A stretch of 64,000 nt of DNA, taken from positions 92,291 to 156,290 of the forward strand of contig JASJAN010000005.1 in NCBI GenBank assembly GCA_030066985.1, in the 5' to 3' direction. Shown here one piece after another: positions 36,683 to 45,146 of this stretch. The position numbers and the translations under genes are program-made. The DNA is from Desulfobacterales bacterium (GTDB lineage Bacteria > Desulfobacterota > Desulfobacteria > Desulfobacterales > JAHEIW01). Numbering within the stretch: the stretch's first letter is position 1; each line of letters opens with the position of its first letter. Under the pieces are notes generated by a model. The model made no database searches. It saw only the letters and a list, made by a program, of their open reading frames with translations, and was not told where the DNA came from.

Positions 36683-37069
36683 TGCAAACCTCCTTTTCAC
36701 TTCGGTTATTAATGGGGTTAACAGTTGATTAAGAAAGCAATCGGAATGGTCTTAAAAATGATTGGGTCCATATCATATGGTGTTATTTTTTTCAACTTTA
36801 TTCCCTTGATAACATGTCCTGTTTTAGACCCAGGCGGTGAAAGTGCACAGCGGTTATTTATCGCCGCCTATTGTATAGTAAGCACCGTGCGCGCTGTGGT
36901 CATCCATAAAATTCAACATATCAGCAATCCCAAGACACCATCTAGGGAATAAAAAAAATTCGATGTTATATTGAAGATATCGTGAATAAATTAAAAAATA
37001 ATTGACAGAATCAGCAATTTTTTTTAATTATTTTATGTTTCGGTGTTACCTTCGCATAACAGGAGGCCC
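36683..37069. promoter_or_regulatory. Divergent control region of livK and the Lrp/AsnC gene
   Basis: 387 bases, AT-rich near the regulator. The palindrome CCATATCATATGG at 36768-36780 could be an operator. For the regulator, TTGACA (37002-37007), a 17-base spacer and TAATTA (37025-37030) lie 40 bases before its ATG at 37070. Lrp-type proteins usually bind such divergent regions; that this one controls liv is inference. Confidence 0.5.
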
Positions 37070-37516
37070 ATGAACATCGACAAAACCAACCTGGCCATCA
37101 TTAAACAACTGCGCAACGGCCGCAAATCTTACCAAAAGATTGCCCTCGATCTAGCTGTATCTGAAAACACGGTTCGGACCCGTGTTCAAAAATTAACCGA
37201 AGAAGGCGTATTGGACATCAATGGTGTCATTAATCCGGAAACAATCGAGGGACATCGCGTCGTTATCGTGGGGGTAAAACTTCAAAGCATGGATCTGGTA
37301 AACAAGGGCGAGGAATTCAGCAAGTTAAAGGGGGTGGTCTCGGTCAGCGTGGTCACCGGTCGTTTCGATCTCATTCTGATAGTTCTGCTAAAATCGGGAT
37401 TCGGTTTACTGGAATTTTATACTGAGGAGGTGTCCCGTATTAAAGACGTCCAATCTGTGGAAACCTTTGTGGTATACAAGAGCTATAATTTAAAGGTACC
37501 CTATGTGCTAGAATAG
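37070..37516 (+). CDS. Lrp/AsnC-family transcriptional regulator
   Basis: 148 residues: an N-terminal winged helix-turn-helix (NIDKTNLAIIKQLRNGRKSYQKIALDLAVSENTVRTRVQKL) and a C-terminal RAM (ACT-like) ligand domain (GHRVVIVGVKLQSMDLV, VVSVSVVTGRFDLILIVLLKS). AGGAGG lies only 3 bases before the ATG at 37070; a GTG at 37043 would give nine more residues. Placed head-to-head with livKHMGF and 111 bases before gcvH, so branched-chain amino acids or glycine are plausible effectors. Confidence 0.92.
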   Translation: MNIDKTNLAIIKQLRNGRKSYQKIALDLAVSENTVRTRVQKLTEEGVLDINGVINPETIEGHRVVIVGVKLQSMDLVNKGEEFSKLKGVVSVSVVTGRFDLILIVLLKSGFGLLEFYTEEVSRIKDVQSVETFVVYKSYNLKVPYVLE

Positions 37517-37627
37517 GTTTACCGGTGATACCAAATTGGTTTTGAGGTCAGAATAAATACACATATGGTGAAAATGCATCAGCAAAACGAACCCGGATCA
37601 GGGTGAAACTAAGCGAGGAGGAACATT

Positions 37628-38026
37628 ATGAAAGAAATTAATGAACTTAATTTTCCTGATGATGTGCGTTATGCCGAATCTCACGAGTGGGCCCGGCTCG
37701 AAGGTGATACGATCAAGGTCGGTATATCGGATTATGCCCAGGACCAACTCGGTGATATTGTTTTCGTGGAAATGCCGGAGGTCGGAGACACATTTGGCAA
37801 GGCTGAAGAATTTGGCACAGTGGAGTCCGTCAAGGCCGTTTCCGAGCTGTATATGCCGGTTGCAGGTGAGGTGGTGGCCATTAATGACACGTTGGAAGAT
37901 GCCCCTGAAAAGGTAAACAATTCGCCATATGGCGACGGATGGATGCTTGAGGTTAAAGCGGAGAATCCATCTGAACTGGATGACCTTATGGACAATAATG
38001 CTTATCTTGGAACGCTGAAAGGATAA
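37628..38026 (+). CDS. gcvH: Glycine cleavage system H protein
   Basis: A 132-residue lipoyl-domain carrier. FPDDVRYAESHEWARLEGD, VGISDYAQDQLGDIVFVEMPEVGD, then the lipoylation loop GTVESVKAVSELYMPVAGEVVAIN with Lys69, and NNSPYGDGWMLEVK. The lipoate on this lysine carries the methylamine from P to T protein. AAGCGAGGAGGAAC precedes the ATG. It is 5 bases upstream of gcvPA. No glycine riboswitch is visible in the short leader. Confidence 0.97.
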   Translation: MKEINELNFPDDVRYAESHEWARLEGDTIKVGISDYAQDQLGDIVFVEMPEVGDTFGKAEEFGTVESVKAVSELYMPVAGEVVAINDTLEDAPEKVNNSPYGDGWMLEVKAENPSELDDLMDNNAYLGTLKG

Positions 38027-38031
38027 TACCC

Positions 38032-39363
38032 ATGCGTTACTTACCCCATACACCTGAAGATATCGCCAGCATGCTCAAGGCGGTGAAGATTGACAGCCTT
38101 GAAGGCCTTTTTGCCCATATCCCTGAAGATTGCCGACGCAAAGAAGCGCTCAATGTCCCCGAGGCGTTAACCGAGTGGGAGTTAAATGATCATATGGACA
38201 CGCTGGCGCAAACTGTGGCCGTTACACCTGAATACAAGTTGTTTTTAGGTGCCGGCAGCTACGCGCATTATGTCCCGGCGGCGGCATCCTTTTTGGCAGC
38301 GCGTTCAGAATTTGTCACCGCCTATACCCCTTACCAGCCCGAGGTCAGTCAGGGCACCTTGCAGGCCATTTTTGAGTACCAGACATTGACCGCCCGACTC
38401 CTGGGCATGGAGGTTGCCAATGCATCGCAATATGATGGCGCATCGGCATTGGCCGAAGCGATGTTGATGGCCATTCGCGTGTCACGCAAAAAGACGGTGG
38501 CGGTTTCGCGCGCGGTGCACCCGATGTATCGACGGGTGCTGGCAACATATTTTGAGCCTACCGGATTTAACATCACAGAACTGCCCTATCTCGAAGACGG
38601 CTCAACGGATATAACATCCCTGAAAGATATGGACGATCTGGCAGGGGTAGCCATTCAATCACCCAATTTTTTCGGTTGCATGGAAGACCTGGAAGCCATC
38701 CAGCAATCACTGCCAGACAAGAAAACGCTTCTGGTTGCATGTTTTAGCGAGCCCCTGGCTTATGGCCTGTACAAAAGCCCGGGTGATTGCGGCGCCGATA
38801 TTGCTTGTGGCGAGGGGCAGAGTTTGGGTATCCCGCACACATTCGGCGGTCCCGGACTGGGGATGTTTGCCGCCAAAATGAAATACGTCCGCAACATGCC
38901 GGGACGTTTGGTGGGCCAGACAGTTGATCAAGATGGCAAAAGGGGTCATGTGCTAACGCTCTCTACCCGTGAGCAGCATATTCGGCGCGAGAAGGCCACT
39001 TCCAATATTTGTACCAATCACAGCTTATGCGCTCTGGCAGCAGTCATATACATGGCCTCACTGGGTGGTACAGGCTTTAAGGAATTGGCCCGTCTCAATT
39101 ATGACAAAGCGGAATATTTCAAAGAAGCGCTGCGCAAGGCTGGTTTTAAATTGCCGTTTTCCCGGCCGACGTTTAATGAGTTTGTGGTCGCATTTCCAGA
39201 CGGCTTTGAGAAAACCTATCAAAAGTTACTGCAGAAAAAAATCATCGCCGGCTTGCCGCTGGTCGAATATTATCCAGAGCTTAAGAGCCATTATCTGCTG
39301 TGCGCAACTGAGACAACCACCCGGGATGATATGGATGCCCTGATCAAGGAGATTAAATCATGA
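38032..39363 (+). CDS. gcvPA: Glycine dehydrogenase (decarboxylating) subunit 1
   Basis: Subunit 1 of the heterotetrameric P protein found in many anaerobes: MRYLPHTPEDIASMLKAV, PYQPEVSQGTLQAIFEYQTLTARLLGMEVANASQYDGASALAEA, then SPNFFGCMEDLE, and GEGQSLGIPHTFGGPGLGMFAA. 443 residues. The split form (PA plus PB) rather than the single long GcvP is typical of Gram-positives, archaea and deltaproteobacteria. Its stop overlaps the gcvPB start, so the subunits are translated together. Confidence 0.97.
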   Translation: MRYLPHTPEDIASMLKAVKIDSLEGLFAHIPEDCRRKEALNVPEALTEWELNDHMDTLAQTVAVTPEYKLFLGAGSYAHYVPAAASFLAARSEFVTAYTPYQPEVSQGTLQAIFEYQTLTARLLGMEVANASQYDGASALAEAMLMAIRVSRKKTVAVSRAVHPMYRRVLATYFEPTGFNITELPYLEDGSTDITSLKDMDDLAGVAIQSPNFFGCMEDLEAIQQSLPDKKTLLVACFSEPLAYGLYKSPGDCGADIACGEGQSLGIPHTFGGPGLGMFAAKMKYVRNMPGRLVGQTVDQDGKRGHVLTLSTREQHIRREKATSNICTNHSLCALAAVIYMASLGGTGFKELARLNYDKAEYFKEALRKAGFKLPFSRPTFNEFVVAFPDGFEKTYQKLLQKKIIAGLPLVEYYPELKSHYLLCATETTTRDDMDALIKEIKS

Positions 39364-40817
39364 AAAATACTGTAGGCACTACTGGATTAATTTTCAACGA
39401 GCCTTTGTTGTGGGAAAAAGGGAAAAAAGGTCGATGCGGTTTTTCACTTCCGCGGCGTGATGTAGAAGCGCATCCGGTCGACAAGCAACTGGAAGGCCGC
39501 GGTCCGGATTTTCCAGATCTGAGCGAAGTTGATGTGGTGCGTCACTACATCCGACTGTCGCAGTGGAACTTTTCCGTCGATTCGGGCATGTACCCTTTGG
39601 GCTCGTGTACGATGAAATATAATCCCAAGACCAATGAAAACCAATCTGGCCGGCCGGGGCTTGCACAGGCGCATCCGTTGCTGCCGCAGCATCTGTCACA
39701 GGGCGTACTTCAGCTGATGTATGAGCTTGAACAATACCTGACTGAAATCACCGGAATGGATGCCACATCCCTGCAGCCGGCTGCCGGCGCCCATGGCGAG
39801 CTCGCCGGTATGCTGTTGTTCTATGCTTACCATAAGAGCAAAGGGACGCCGCGTTCAAAAATCATTGTGCCGGATACCGCTCACGGCACCAACCCAGCCA
39901 GTGCATCATTGTGCGGATACCGCTCGGTTCCGGTCAAGTCAAATGAAAGAGGTGTTCTTTCACCCAAAGCGGTTGAGGATATTATGGATACGGACACCGC
40001 CGGAATAATGGTTACCAATCCCAATACGCTGGGCCTTTTCGAAGAAAACATCAAAGCCGTGGCCGATATTGTCCATGCCAAAGGCGGGCTGGTTTACGGC
40101 GACGGTGCCAATATGAATGCCATCATGGGCATTGTCAACATGGGCGAACTCGGTATTGATGTGCTGCATCTTAATCTGCATAAAACCTTTTCCAGTCCGC
40201 ATGGGGGTGGCGGTCCAGGATCAGGTCCTGTCTGTGTCCGCAAGCATCTGGAGCCGTTTCTACCGGTTCCTCGTGTAGTCAAGCAAAAAAAACGCTATGT
40301 CTTATCCGAGGATTTCCCAGAGAGCTTCGGAAAGATCCACGCGTTCTATGGCAATGTGGGCGTCATGATCCGGTCCTACAGTTACATTCTGAGTATGGGG
40401 CCTGAGAATCTTAAAAAAGCCAGCCAGCTAGCTGTTTTAAATGCAGCCTACATCAAAAATCAACTCAGGGGGACCTTTCATCTGCCCTACGACCGGCCGT
40501 GTATGCACGAGTGTGTCTTTTCAGACAAACTCCAGGAACCATATAAAGTCACGACTCTGGATATGGTCAAACGCCTGATGGACTATGGTTTTCACCCGCC
40601 GACCATCTATTTTCCGCTGGTGGTGCCCGGAGCTATCATGATCGAACCCACCGAGACGGAATCCAAGGAAGACATCGACCTGTTTATTGAATCAATGAAA
40701 ACCATTGCCAAAGAAGCAAAAGAAAATCCCGAGTTGCTACACGCCGCCCCGCGCAAAACCAAGCGCAAAAGGCTGGATGAAACCTTGGCTGCGCGCAAAC
40801 CATGTCTGACCGGATAG
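39360..40817 (+). CDS. gcvPB: Glycine dehydrogenase (decarboxylating) subunit 2
   Basis: The PLP-binding subunit of P protein: LGSCTMKYNPKTNE, LQPAAGAHGELAGMLLFYAYH, HGTNPASASLCGY, DGANMNAIMGIV, and the Schiff-base lysine in LHLNLHKTFSSPHGGGG (Lys275). 485 residues. It overlaps gcvPA by 4 bases. Two needed partners, the T protein (aminomethyltransferase) and the dihydrolipoyl dehydrogenase, are not encoded in this window, so the system must rely on genes elsewhere. Confidence 0.97.
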   Translation: MKNTVGTTGLIFNEPLLWEKGKKGRCGFSLPRRDVEAHPVDKQLEGRGPDFPDLSEVDVVRHYIRLSQWNFSVDSGMYPLGSCTMKYNPKTNENQSGRPGLAQAHPLLPQHLSQGVLQLMYELEQYLTEITGMDATSLQPAAGAHGELAGMLLFYAYHKSKGTPRSKIIVPDTAHGTNPASASLCGYRSVPVKSNERGVLSPKAVEDIMDTDTAGIMVTNPNTLGLFEENIKAVADIVHAKGGLVYGDGANMNAIMGIVNMGELGIDVLHLNLHKTFSSPHGGGGPGSGPVCVRKHLEPFLPVPRVVKQKKRYVLSEDFPESFGKIHAFYGNVGVMIRSYSYILSMGPENLKKASQLAVLNAAYIKNQLRGTFHLPYDRPCMHECVFSDKLQEPYKVTTLDMVKRLMDYGFHPPTIYFPLVVPGAIMIEPTETESKEDIDLFIESMKTIAKEAKENPELLHAAPRKTKRKRLDETLAARKPCLTG

Positions 40818-40990
40818 GTTAGTGGTCAGTAGTCAATTGTCCGTCGTCAGTAGTCCATTGTACGTGGCAATTCGATCAATTAGAATAATGACAACAAACA
40901 AACAAATAGAAAGCTCTGTTTCCAACCGTCACCCGCTGCCAACAAAAAACAGTATGATAACGGACAACGGGCTACAAACAACGGACTCAA
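40818..40990. repeat. Intergenic inverted array of AGTAGTC/AGTGGTC-type words before lipB
   Basis: Left part (about 40820-40862) reads AGTGGTC, AGTAGTC, AATTGTCC, GTCGTC, AGTAGTCC, ATTGT; the right part (about 40957-40988) carries complementary words (AACGGACAACGGGCTACAAACAACGGACTC). Translated in the lipB frame it gives the artefact-like VSSQLSVVSSPL, which argues against the early lipB starts. Confidence 0.75.
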
Positions 40991-41694
40991 GGAGATGGCT
41001 GAACATTGATTTTGAGCGCGTGGATTACCGTCAAGCCTGGGCTTTGCAAGAAAAACTCATTCTGGCTCGCAGAGACGGCACATTACAAAACGATATCGTG
41101 CTGATCTTGGAGCATGACCCTGTTTTCACCTTAGGTCGCAGAGGGGGGCGTGATTGCATGTTGGTGTCGGATGCATTTCTTGCAAAAGCCGGCATTCCCA
41201 TCATCCAGGTGGAGCGGGGCGGCAATATCACCTATCACGGACCGGGTCAATTGATCGCCTACCCGATTGTGGATTTGCAAACTGCGAAAATAAAAGTCGT
41301 CGACTTTGTCAGCGCCTTGGAAGAAGTAATGTTGCGAACCGCTGAAAATTGGGGTATCGCCGCCGAGCGCAATGATGCCAACCGAGGTATCTGGGTGGGC
41401 CCGAAGAAAATGGGCAGCATCGGAATTGCCGTGCGCAGGGGCATCAGTTTTCACGGTCTGGCTTTAAACGTTCAAACGGATTTAACGCCGTTTTCCTGGA
41501 TACAGCCCTGTGGGCTGCAGGATGTGGGCATGACCAACATGCAGCAGGAATGCACCCATACATTTTCAATGCATCAAGTGCGTAAGATTCTAAAAGAACA
41601 GTTTGAGGTGGTATTTGGTATAACATTTAATCAGAAAACACCGGCGGATCTGGAACCCATATTTGAAAAGTTGGCTTTCAATAGCAGTGTTTAG
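40954..41694 (+). CDS. lipB: Octanoyl-[acyl-carrier-protein]:protein octanoyltransferase LipB
   Basis: LipB moves octanoyl from ACP to lipoyl domains such as GcvH. Core motifs: ILEHDPVFTLGRRGG, VERGGNITYHGPGQLIAYPI, WVGPKKMGSIGIAVRRGISFHGLALNV with the catalytic lysine, and FSWIQPCGLQDVGMTNM with the catalytic cysteine. The start is uncertain: the frame is open from GTG 40822, but that stretch is repeat DNA. Homology begins at WLNIDFERVDYRQAW, where AAGGAG (40989-40994) lies 4 bases before an in-frame CTG at 40999; I list the nearest upstream ATG. It follows gcvPB and precedes lipA. Confidence 0.93.
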   Translation: MITDNGLQTTDSRRWLNIDFERVDYRQAWALQEKLILARRDGTLQNDIVLILEHDPVFTLGRRGGRDCMLVSDAFLAKAGIPIIQVERGGNITYHGPGQLIAYPIVDLQTAKIKVVDFVSALEEVMLRTAENWGIAAERNDANRGIWVGPKKMGSIGIAVRRGISFHGLALNVQTDLTPFSWIQPCGLQDVGMTNMQQECTHTFSMHQVRKILKEQFEVVFGITFNQKTPADLEPIFEKLAFNSSV

Positions 41695-41788
41695 TGTTTT
41701 GTGTTCGGTTTTTGGTTTTTGAACCGAAGGTCAGTTATCCCCACTAAATACCAAACACCAAATTCTAAATACCAAAAACGAACCGAAT
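41695..41788. repeat. Intergenic inverted array of TTTGGTTTTT/TTAGTG-type words between lipB and lipA
   Basis: Left part reads TTTAGTGTTTTGTGTTCGG, TTTTTGGTTTTTG; the right part (about 41738-41782) reads CACTAAATACCAAACACC, AAATTCTAAATACCAAAAAC, the near complement. Same layout as the other gaps with yet another word set; it runs up to the lipA start codon. Confidence 0.75.
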
Positions 41789-41789
41789 A

Positions 41790-42725
41790 ATGACCCAACA
41801 ACCCCAAAAGAAGCCGCGCTGGCTTAAAAAAAGACTACCCACTGGCCCGACATTTGAAAATGTCAAGAATCTGATTGGCAAAGACCATTTGCACACCGTC
41901 TGCCAAGAGGCTCGCTGCCCGAACATCTGGGAGTGTTTCTCACAACAAACGGCGACGTTTTTGATCATGGGATCGCGCTGTACCCGTGATTGCCGGTTTT
42001 GCTCGGTTGTGCAGGGCCCTACCGGCCCACCTGATCCGCATGAGCCTGCCCGCGTTGCCGCTGCTGCCCGGCAAATGGCGCTCAAGTATATTGTTATCAC
42101 CTCAGTTACCCGTGACGATCTATCCGATGGCGGCGCAAGCTTTTTTGCCAATACCATTGGCGAAGTCCGCCGGCAGATTCCCGGTGCGGTTATCGAAGTG
42201 TTGATACCCGATTTTCAGGGTGACGCGGATGCGCTGGAAACCGTCCTCAAGGCACACCCGGATGTGCTCAACCATAATATGGAGACCGTACCCCGACTGT
42301 ATCCGATCGTCCGGCCGCAAGCACGCTATGGGCGTTCATTGCAGTTACTCGAACGGGCGCATAACTTTAATCCGCATATACCGACCAAATCGGGGTTGAT
42401 GCTGGGTCTGGGCGAATCTTCGACCGAAATACGTTCGACCTTAAAAGACCTGCTAAAAGTCGGCTGCGGCATTCTGACGCTGGGTCAATATTTACAACCT
42501 TCAAAAAAACACCTACCAGTCAAACGTTTCATTCCACCAGAGGAATTTGAGCAATGGCGGCAAATAGCCAACGAGATGGGATTTGCAGAGGTCGCCAGCG
42601 GACCGTTTGTACGCAGCTCATATCACGCCAAAGAGCTATACCAGGCTGTCGGACCACTGGTTATAAAACGACATCAACATGAAATGACCGTCCCAGTCAC
42701 AGACCCACCTGAAGAGGCGGGTTAA
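41790..42725 (+). CDS. lipA: Lipoyl synthase
   Basis: LipA inserts two sulphur atoms into octanoyl-protein using two [4Fe-4S] clusters. The auxiliary-cluster cysteines Cys38, Cys43 and Cys49 are in CQEARCPNIWECF, and the radical-SAM cysteines Cys64, Cys68 and Cys71 in CTRDCRFC. Other blocks: ARYGRSLQLLERAH, TKSGLMLGLGE, LTLGQYLQPSKKHLPVKRF and FVRSSYHA with the C-terminal RSSY serine cluster ligand. 311 residues. It ends directly before the alr ATG with no gap. Confidence 0.97.
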   Translation: MTQQPQKKPRWLKKRLPTGPTFENVKNLIGKDHLHTVCQEARCPNIWECFSQQTATFLIMGSRCTRDCRFCSVVQGPTGPPDPHEPARVAAAARQMALKYIVITSVTRDDLSDGGASFFANTIGEVRRQIPGAVIEVLIPDFQGDADALETVLKAHPDVLNHNMETVPRLYPIVRPQARYGRSLQLLERAHNFNPHIPTKSGLMLGLGESSTEIRSTLKDLLKVGCGILTLGQYLQPSKKHLPVKRFIPPEEFEQWRQIANEMGFAEVASGPFVRSSYHAKELYQAVGPLVIKRHQHEMTVPVTDPPEEAG

Positions 42726-43904
42726 ATGCCACAGCGAGGTGCCCATTTGACGACATCACCGGTTTGGGCTGAAATTAATTTGAAGGCCATCGCCCACAAC
42801 GTCAGCGAGTTACGCCGCGCCACACACCCCGACGCTCGCCTGATGGCAGTGGTCAAGGCCAACGGCTATGGCCATGGTGCTGTTGAAGTCAGTCGGTGTG
42901 CACTAAAAAATGGTGCCTCCGTTCTCGGTGTCGCTCGCATCGAAGAAGGCATTCAACTGCGAGACGCCGGTATCAAGGCACCCATTCTGGTTTTCGGCTA
43001 TACCCTCCCCCGACTGGCGGACGATTTGCTGCAATACGATCTTACCCAGAGTGTCGCCACTTCGGCAGCAGCGCGGGAATTATCACAAGCGGCATCATCC
43101 TTGGCAAAACCGTTAAGAATCCATTTGAAAGTGGACACGGGTATGGGCCGGCTGGGTATGTTGCCAGCACATGATCCATCCGGCAATGCGGTTAAAATCA
43201 ATCCAGATACGGTCGCAGAAGCCCTGGCCATAGCCGCTCTGGAAGGACTCGAACTTGAAGGCGTTTTCACGCATTTTGCTGCGGCTGACAGTGCCGATAA
43301 GGCCTATGCCAATAACCAGCTTCATCTATTCTTAAACTTTCTTCAAAGCCTGCAGAAAGCCGGTTTGAACCCTGCGCTGAAACACGCCGCCAACAGCGGA
43401 GCGCTGATTGATATGCCCCAATCCCATCTTGACCTGGTCCGACCGGGCATCTCAATCTATGGGCTGTATCCTTCCGATGAGGTCGACCGACAACGGGTAC
43501 TACTACAGCCCGCCATGGCACTAAAGACACAAATTATTCAGCTTAAAGAAGTCCCCGCTGGTTTCAGCGTTAGTTACGGCATGACCTATACAACCGCGCA
43601 CCCCACTACCATTGCCACCATCCCGCTAGGGTACGCCGATGGTTTAAACCGCCGGCTGTCCTCGAGCGGTCAGATGCTGGTTGGCGGGCAGCGTGTTCCC
43701 ATCATTGGTCGTGTATGCATGGACCTGACCATGCTGGATGTTGGCAGCATCAGAAATGTTCAGAAGGGAGATGAAGTTGTGGTATTCGGACGACAAGGCA
43801 ATGACACCCTGACGGTTGATGAAATGGCGGCCACATTGGATACCATCAATTACGAAATTGTCACCGGCATCGCCCCTCGCGTCCCGAGAATCTACATAAA
43901 GTAA
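42726..43904 (+). CDS. alr: Alanine racemase
   Basis: A fold-type III PLP enzyme making D-alanine for peptidoglycan. PLP lysine Lys44 in AVVKANGYGHGA, RIHLKVDTGMGRLGM, GVFTHFAAAD, HAANSGALID, RPGISIYGLYPS, the second catalytic base Tyr284 in VSYGMTYTT, and GRVCMDLTMLDVG. 392 residues, normal length. It begins immediately after lipA. The N-terminus before SPVWAEINLKAI is a short extension of ten residues and could be trimmed if a later start is used. Confidence 0.97.
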   Translation: MPQRGAHLTTSPVWAEINLKAIAHNVSELRRATHPDARLMAVVKANGYGHGAVEVSRCALKNGASVLGVARIEEGIQLRDAGIKAPILVFGYTLPRLADDLLQYDLTQSVATSAAARELSQAASSLAKPLRIHLKVDTGMGRLGMLPAHDPSGNAVKINPDTVAEALAIAALEGLELEGVFTHFAAADSADKAYANNQLHLFLNFLQSLQKAGLNPALKHAANSGALIDMPQSHLDLVRPGISIYGLYPSDEVDRQRVLLQPAMALKTQIIQLKEVPAGFSVSYGMTYTTAHPTTIATIPLGYADGLNRRLSSSGQMLVGGQRVPIIGRVCMDLTMLDVGSIRNVQKGDEVVVFGRQGNDTLTVDEMAATLDTINYEIVTGIAPRVPRIYIK

Positions 43905-43959
43905 AGTACCAAACTTTTGCTAAGTAACAGTTTAAACTTATCATTATCTTCTCAAATAA

Positions 43960-44180
43960 AATTTCAGGTTTTTTAAACCCAAACCCTTAGATTTTTTTCG
44001 AGAGCCCCGCCTGCGGCGGGATTTCACATCCTGATTTGAGAAATGATGTGTTCGACAAGCGCCGATTCGACGAAAAAGCGGAGCGTACACGATAGTACGT
44101 GAGCATTTTAAGTTGAATCGCAATCCGCCTGCGGCGGACTATCGGACAAAATATGAGGGTTTTAAGCAAACCTTTAAGGA
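43960..44180. repeat. Nested long-hairpin element, copy 3, interrupted by CCGCC palindromes
   Basis: Apex GCGTACACGATAGTACGTG (as in copy 2) with arms CGATTCGAC..AAAA / TTTTAAGTTGAATCG pairing imperfectly, and the TGTTCGA / TATCGGACAA flanks. Two palindromes, CCCGCCTGCGGCGGG (44006-44020) and TCCGCCTGCGGCGGA (44124-44138), sit within the arms, which makes the outer pairing poor. It ends at the ribosome-binding site of the next gene. Confidence 0.8.
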
Positions 44181-44187
44181 GACCCCT

Positions 44188-44988
44188 TTGCCTTATTTTA
44201 CCACCCCTGACAACTGCAAACTTTACTACACCAGCCGTCATTTAAAGGCCAATCGACCAGCGGTGGTTTTTCTCAATGGCACAAGCCAGACCACCATTTA
44301 CTGGGAGCCACACGCAGCCGCTTTTGCAAAACAATTCAGCGTGCTGTGCTATGATGCCCGAGCTCAAGGTAAAAGCGATATCGGCACTCGTCCGATTTCA
44401 GCGAAAGCGCATATCAAAGATTTAATTAATCTGCTCGAGCATTTGAGGGTTCCCAGGGCCCATCTGGTCGGCACCAGCCATGGCGCCTATGTCGCTTCAA
44501 TGCTGGCGGCAACAACACCTGAATGGGTCGACCGGCTTGTGCTGTGCAGCATTGGCAGCGATTCACAGGCTTATATTAAACACATCGTTCAAGCATGGCT
44601 TCAGATTCTGCAACGCACAGACCTTGAAACCATGGCATGGGCTATGTTGCCTCTGGTATTCGGAAAACGGTTTTTGAACCAGAATCGCAATATTGTCGAT
44701 AAAATCGTTGCGGCCATTGCTACCCGCAATGACAAGCAGGCTTTAATGGCCCATTTCAGTGCAATATCCGCTTATCCCTCTGTGAGTGCCTTTGCGTCAT
44801 CCATTCAACGCCCCACCCTGCTTATTTCCGGCGTCGATGATCCGATAGTCAGCCCAACTGAGGTCCGGCAACTGGCCAAGCAATGTAATGGGCGCCACGA
44901 GATTATACCAGAGGCCGGTCACAGTGTTCCCGCTGAAACGCCTGTCTTGTTCCAGCAGGTCGCAATGGATTTTTTGAACCCACCCTAA
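44188..44988 (+). CDS. Alpha/beta hydrolase
   Basis: A 266-residue hydrolase of the 3-oxoadipate enol-lactonase/haloperoxidase type: VVFLNGTSQTTIYWEPHA (oxyanion region), CYDARAQGKSD, the nucleophile elbow HLVGTSHGAYVAS (Ser), acid SGVDDPIVS (Asp) and EAGHSVPAE (His). I take the TTG at 44188 with AAGGAG 6 bases upstream, since the longer frame back to 44113 translates the large hairpin. Substrate unknown. Confidence 0.87.
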   Translation: MPYFTTPDNCKLYYTSRHLKANRPAVVFLNGTSQTTIYWEPHAAAFAKQFSVLCYDARAQGKSDIGTRPISAKAHIKDLINLLEHLRVPRAHLVGTSHGAYVASMLAATTPEWVDRLVLCSIGSDSQAYIKHIVQAWLQILQRTDLETMAWAMLPLVFGKRFLNQNRNIVDKIVAAIATRNDKQALMAHFSAISAYPSVSAFASSIQRPTLLISGVDDPIVSPTEVRQLAKQCNGRHEIIPEAGHSVPAETPVLFQQVAMDFLNPP

Positions 44989-45146
44989 ATTGCCGAACCA
45001 CTGCTTTTCATTTGAGTGACAATCCGGTTAAATAGAAAAGACAAGGATTGCGTGTTTGCGGTTGCAAGAGACGCAGGGTTGTGTTTATAGTACGCGTTTT
45101 CTGACACAATACATCAATATCATTTTGGTTTTCAGGGAACATCCTA

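Noticed and set aside
37517..37627. Glycine riboswitch before gcvH
   Set aside because: The leader is only about 110 bases and lacks the tandem aptamer core; no matching motif seen.
44113..44187. Earlier start of the alpha/beta hydrolase
   Set aside because: Would encode the hairpin repeat; the TTG at 44188 has a proper AAGGAG.
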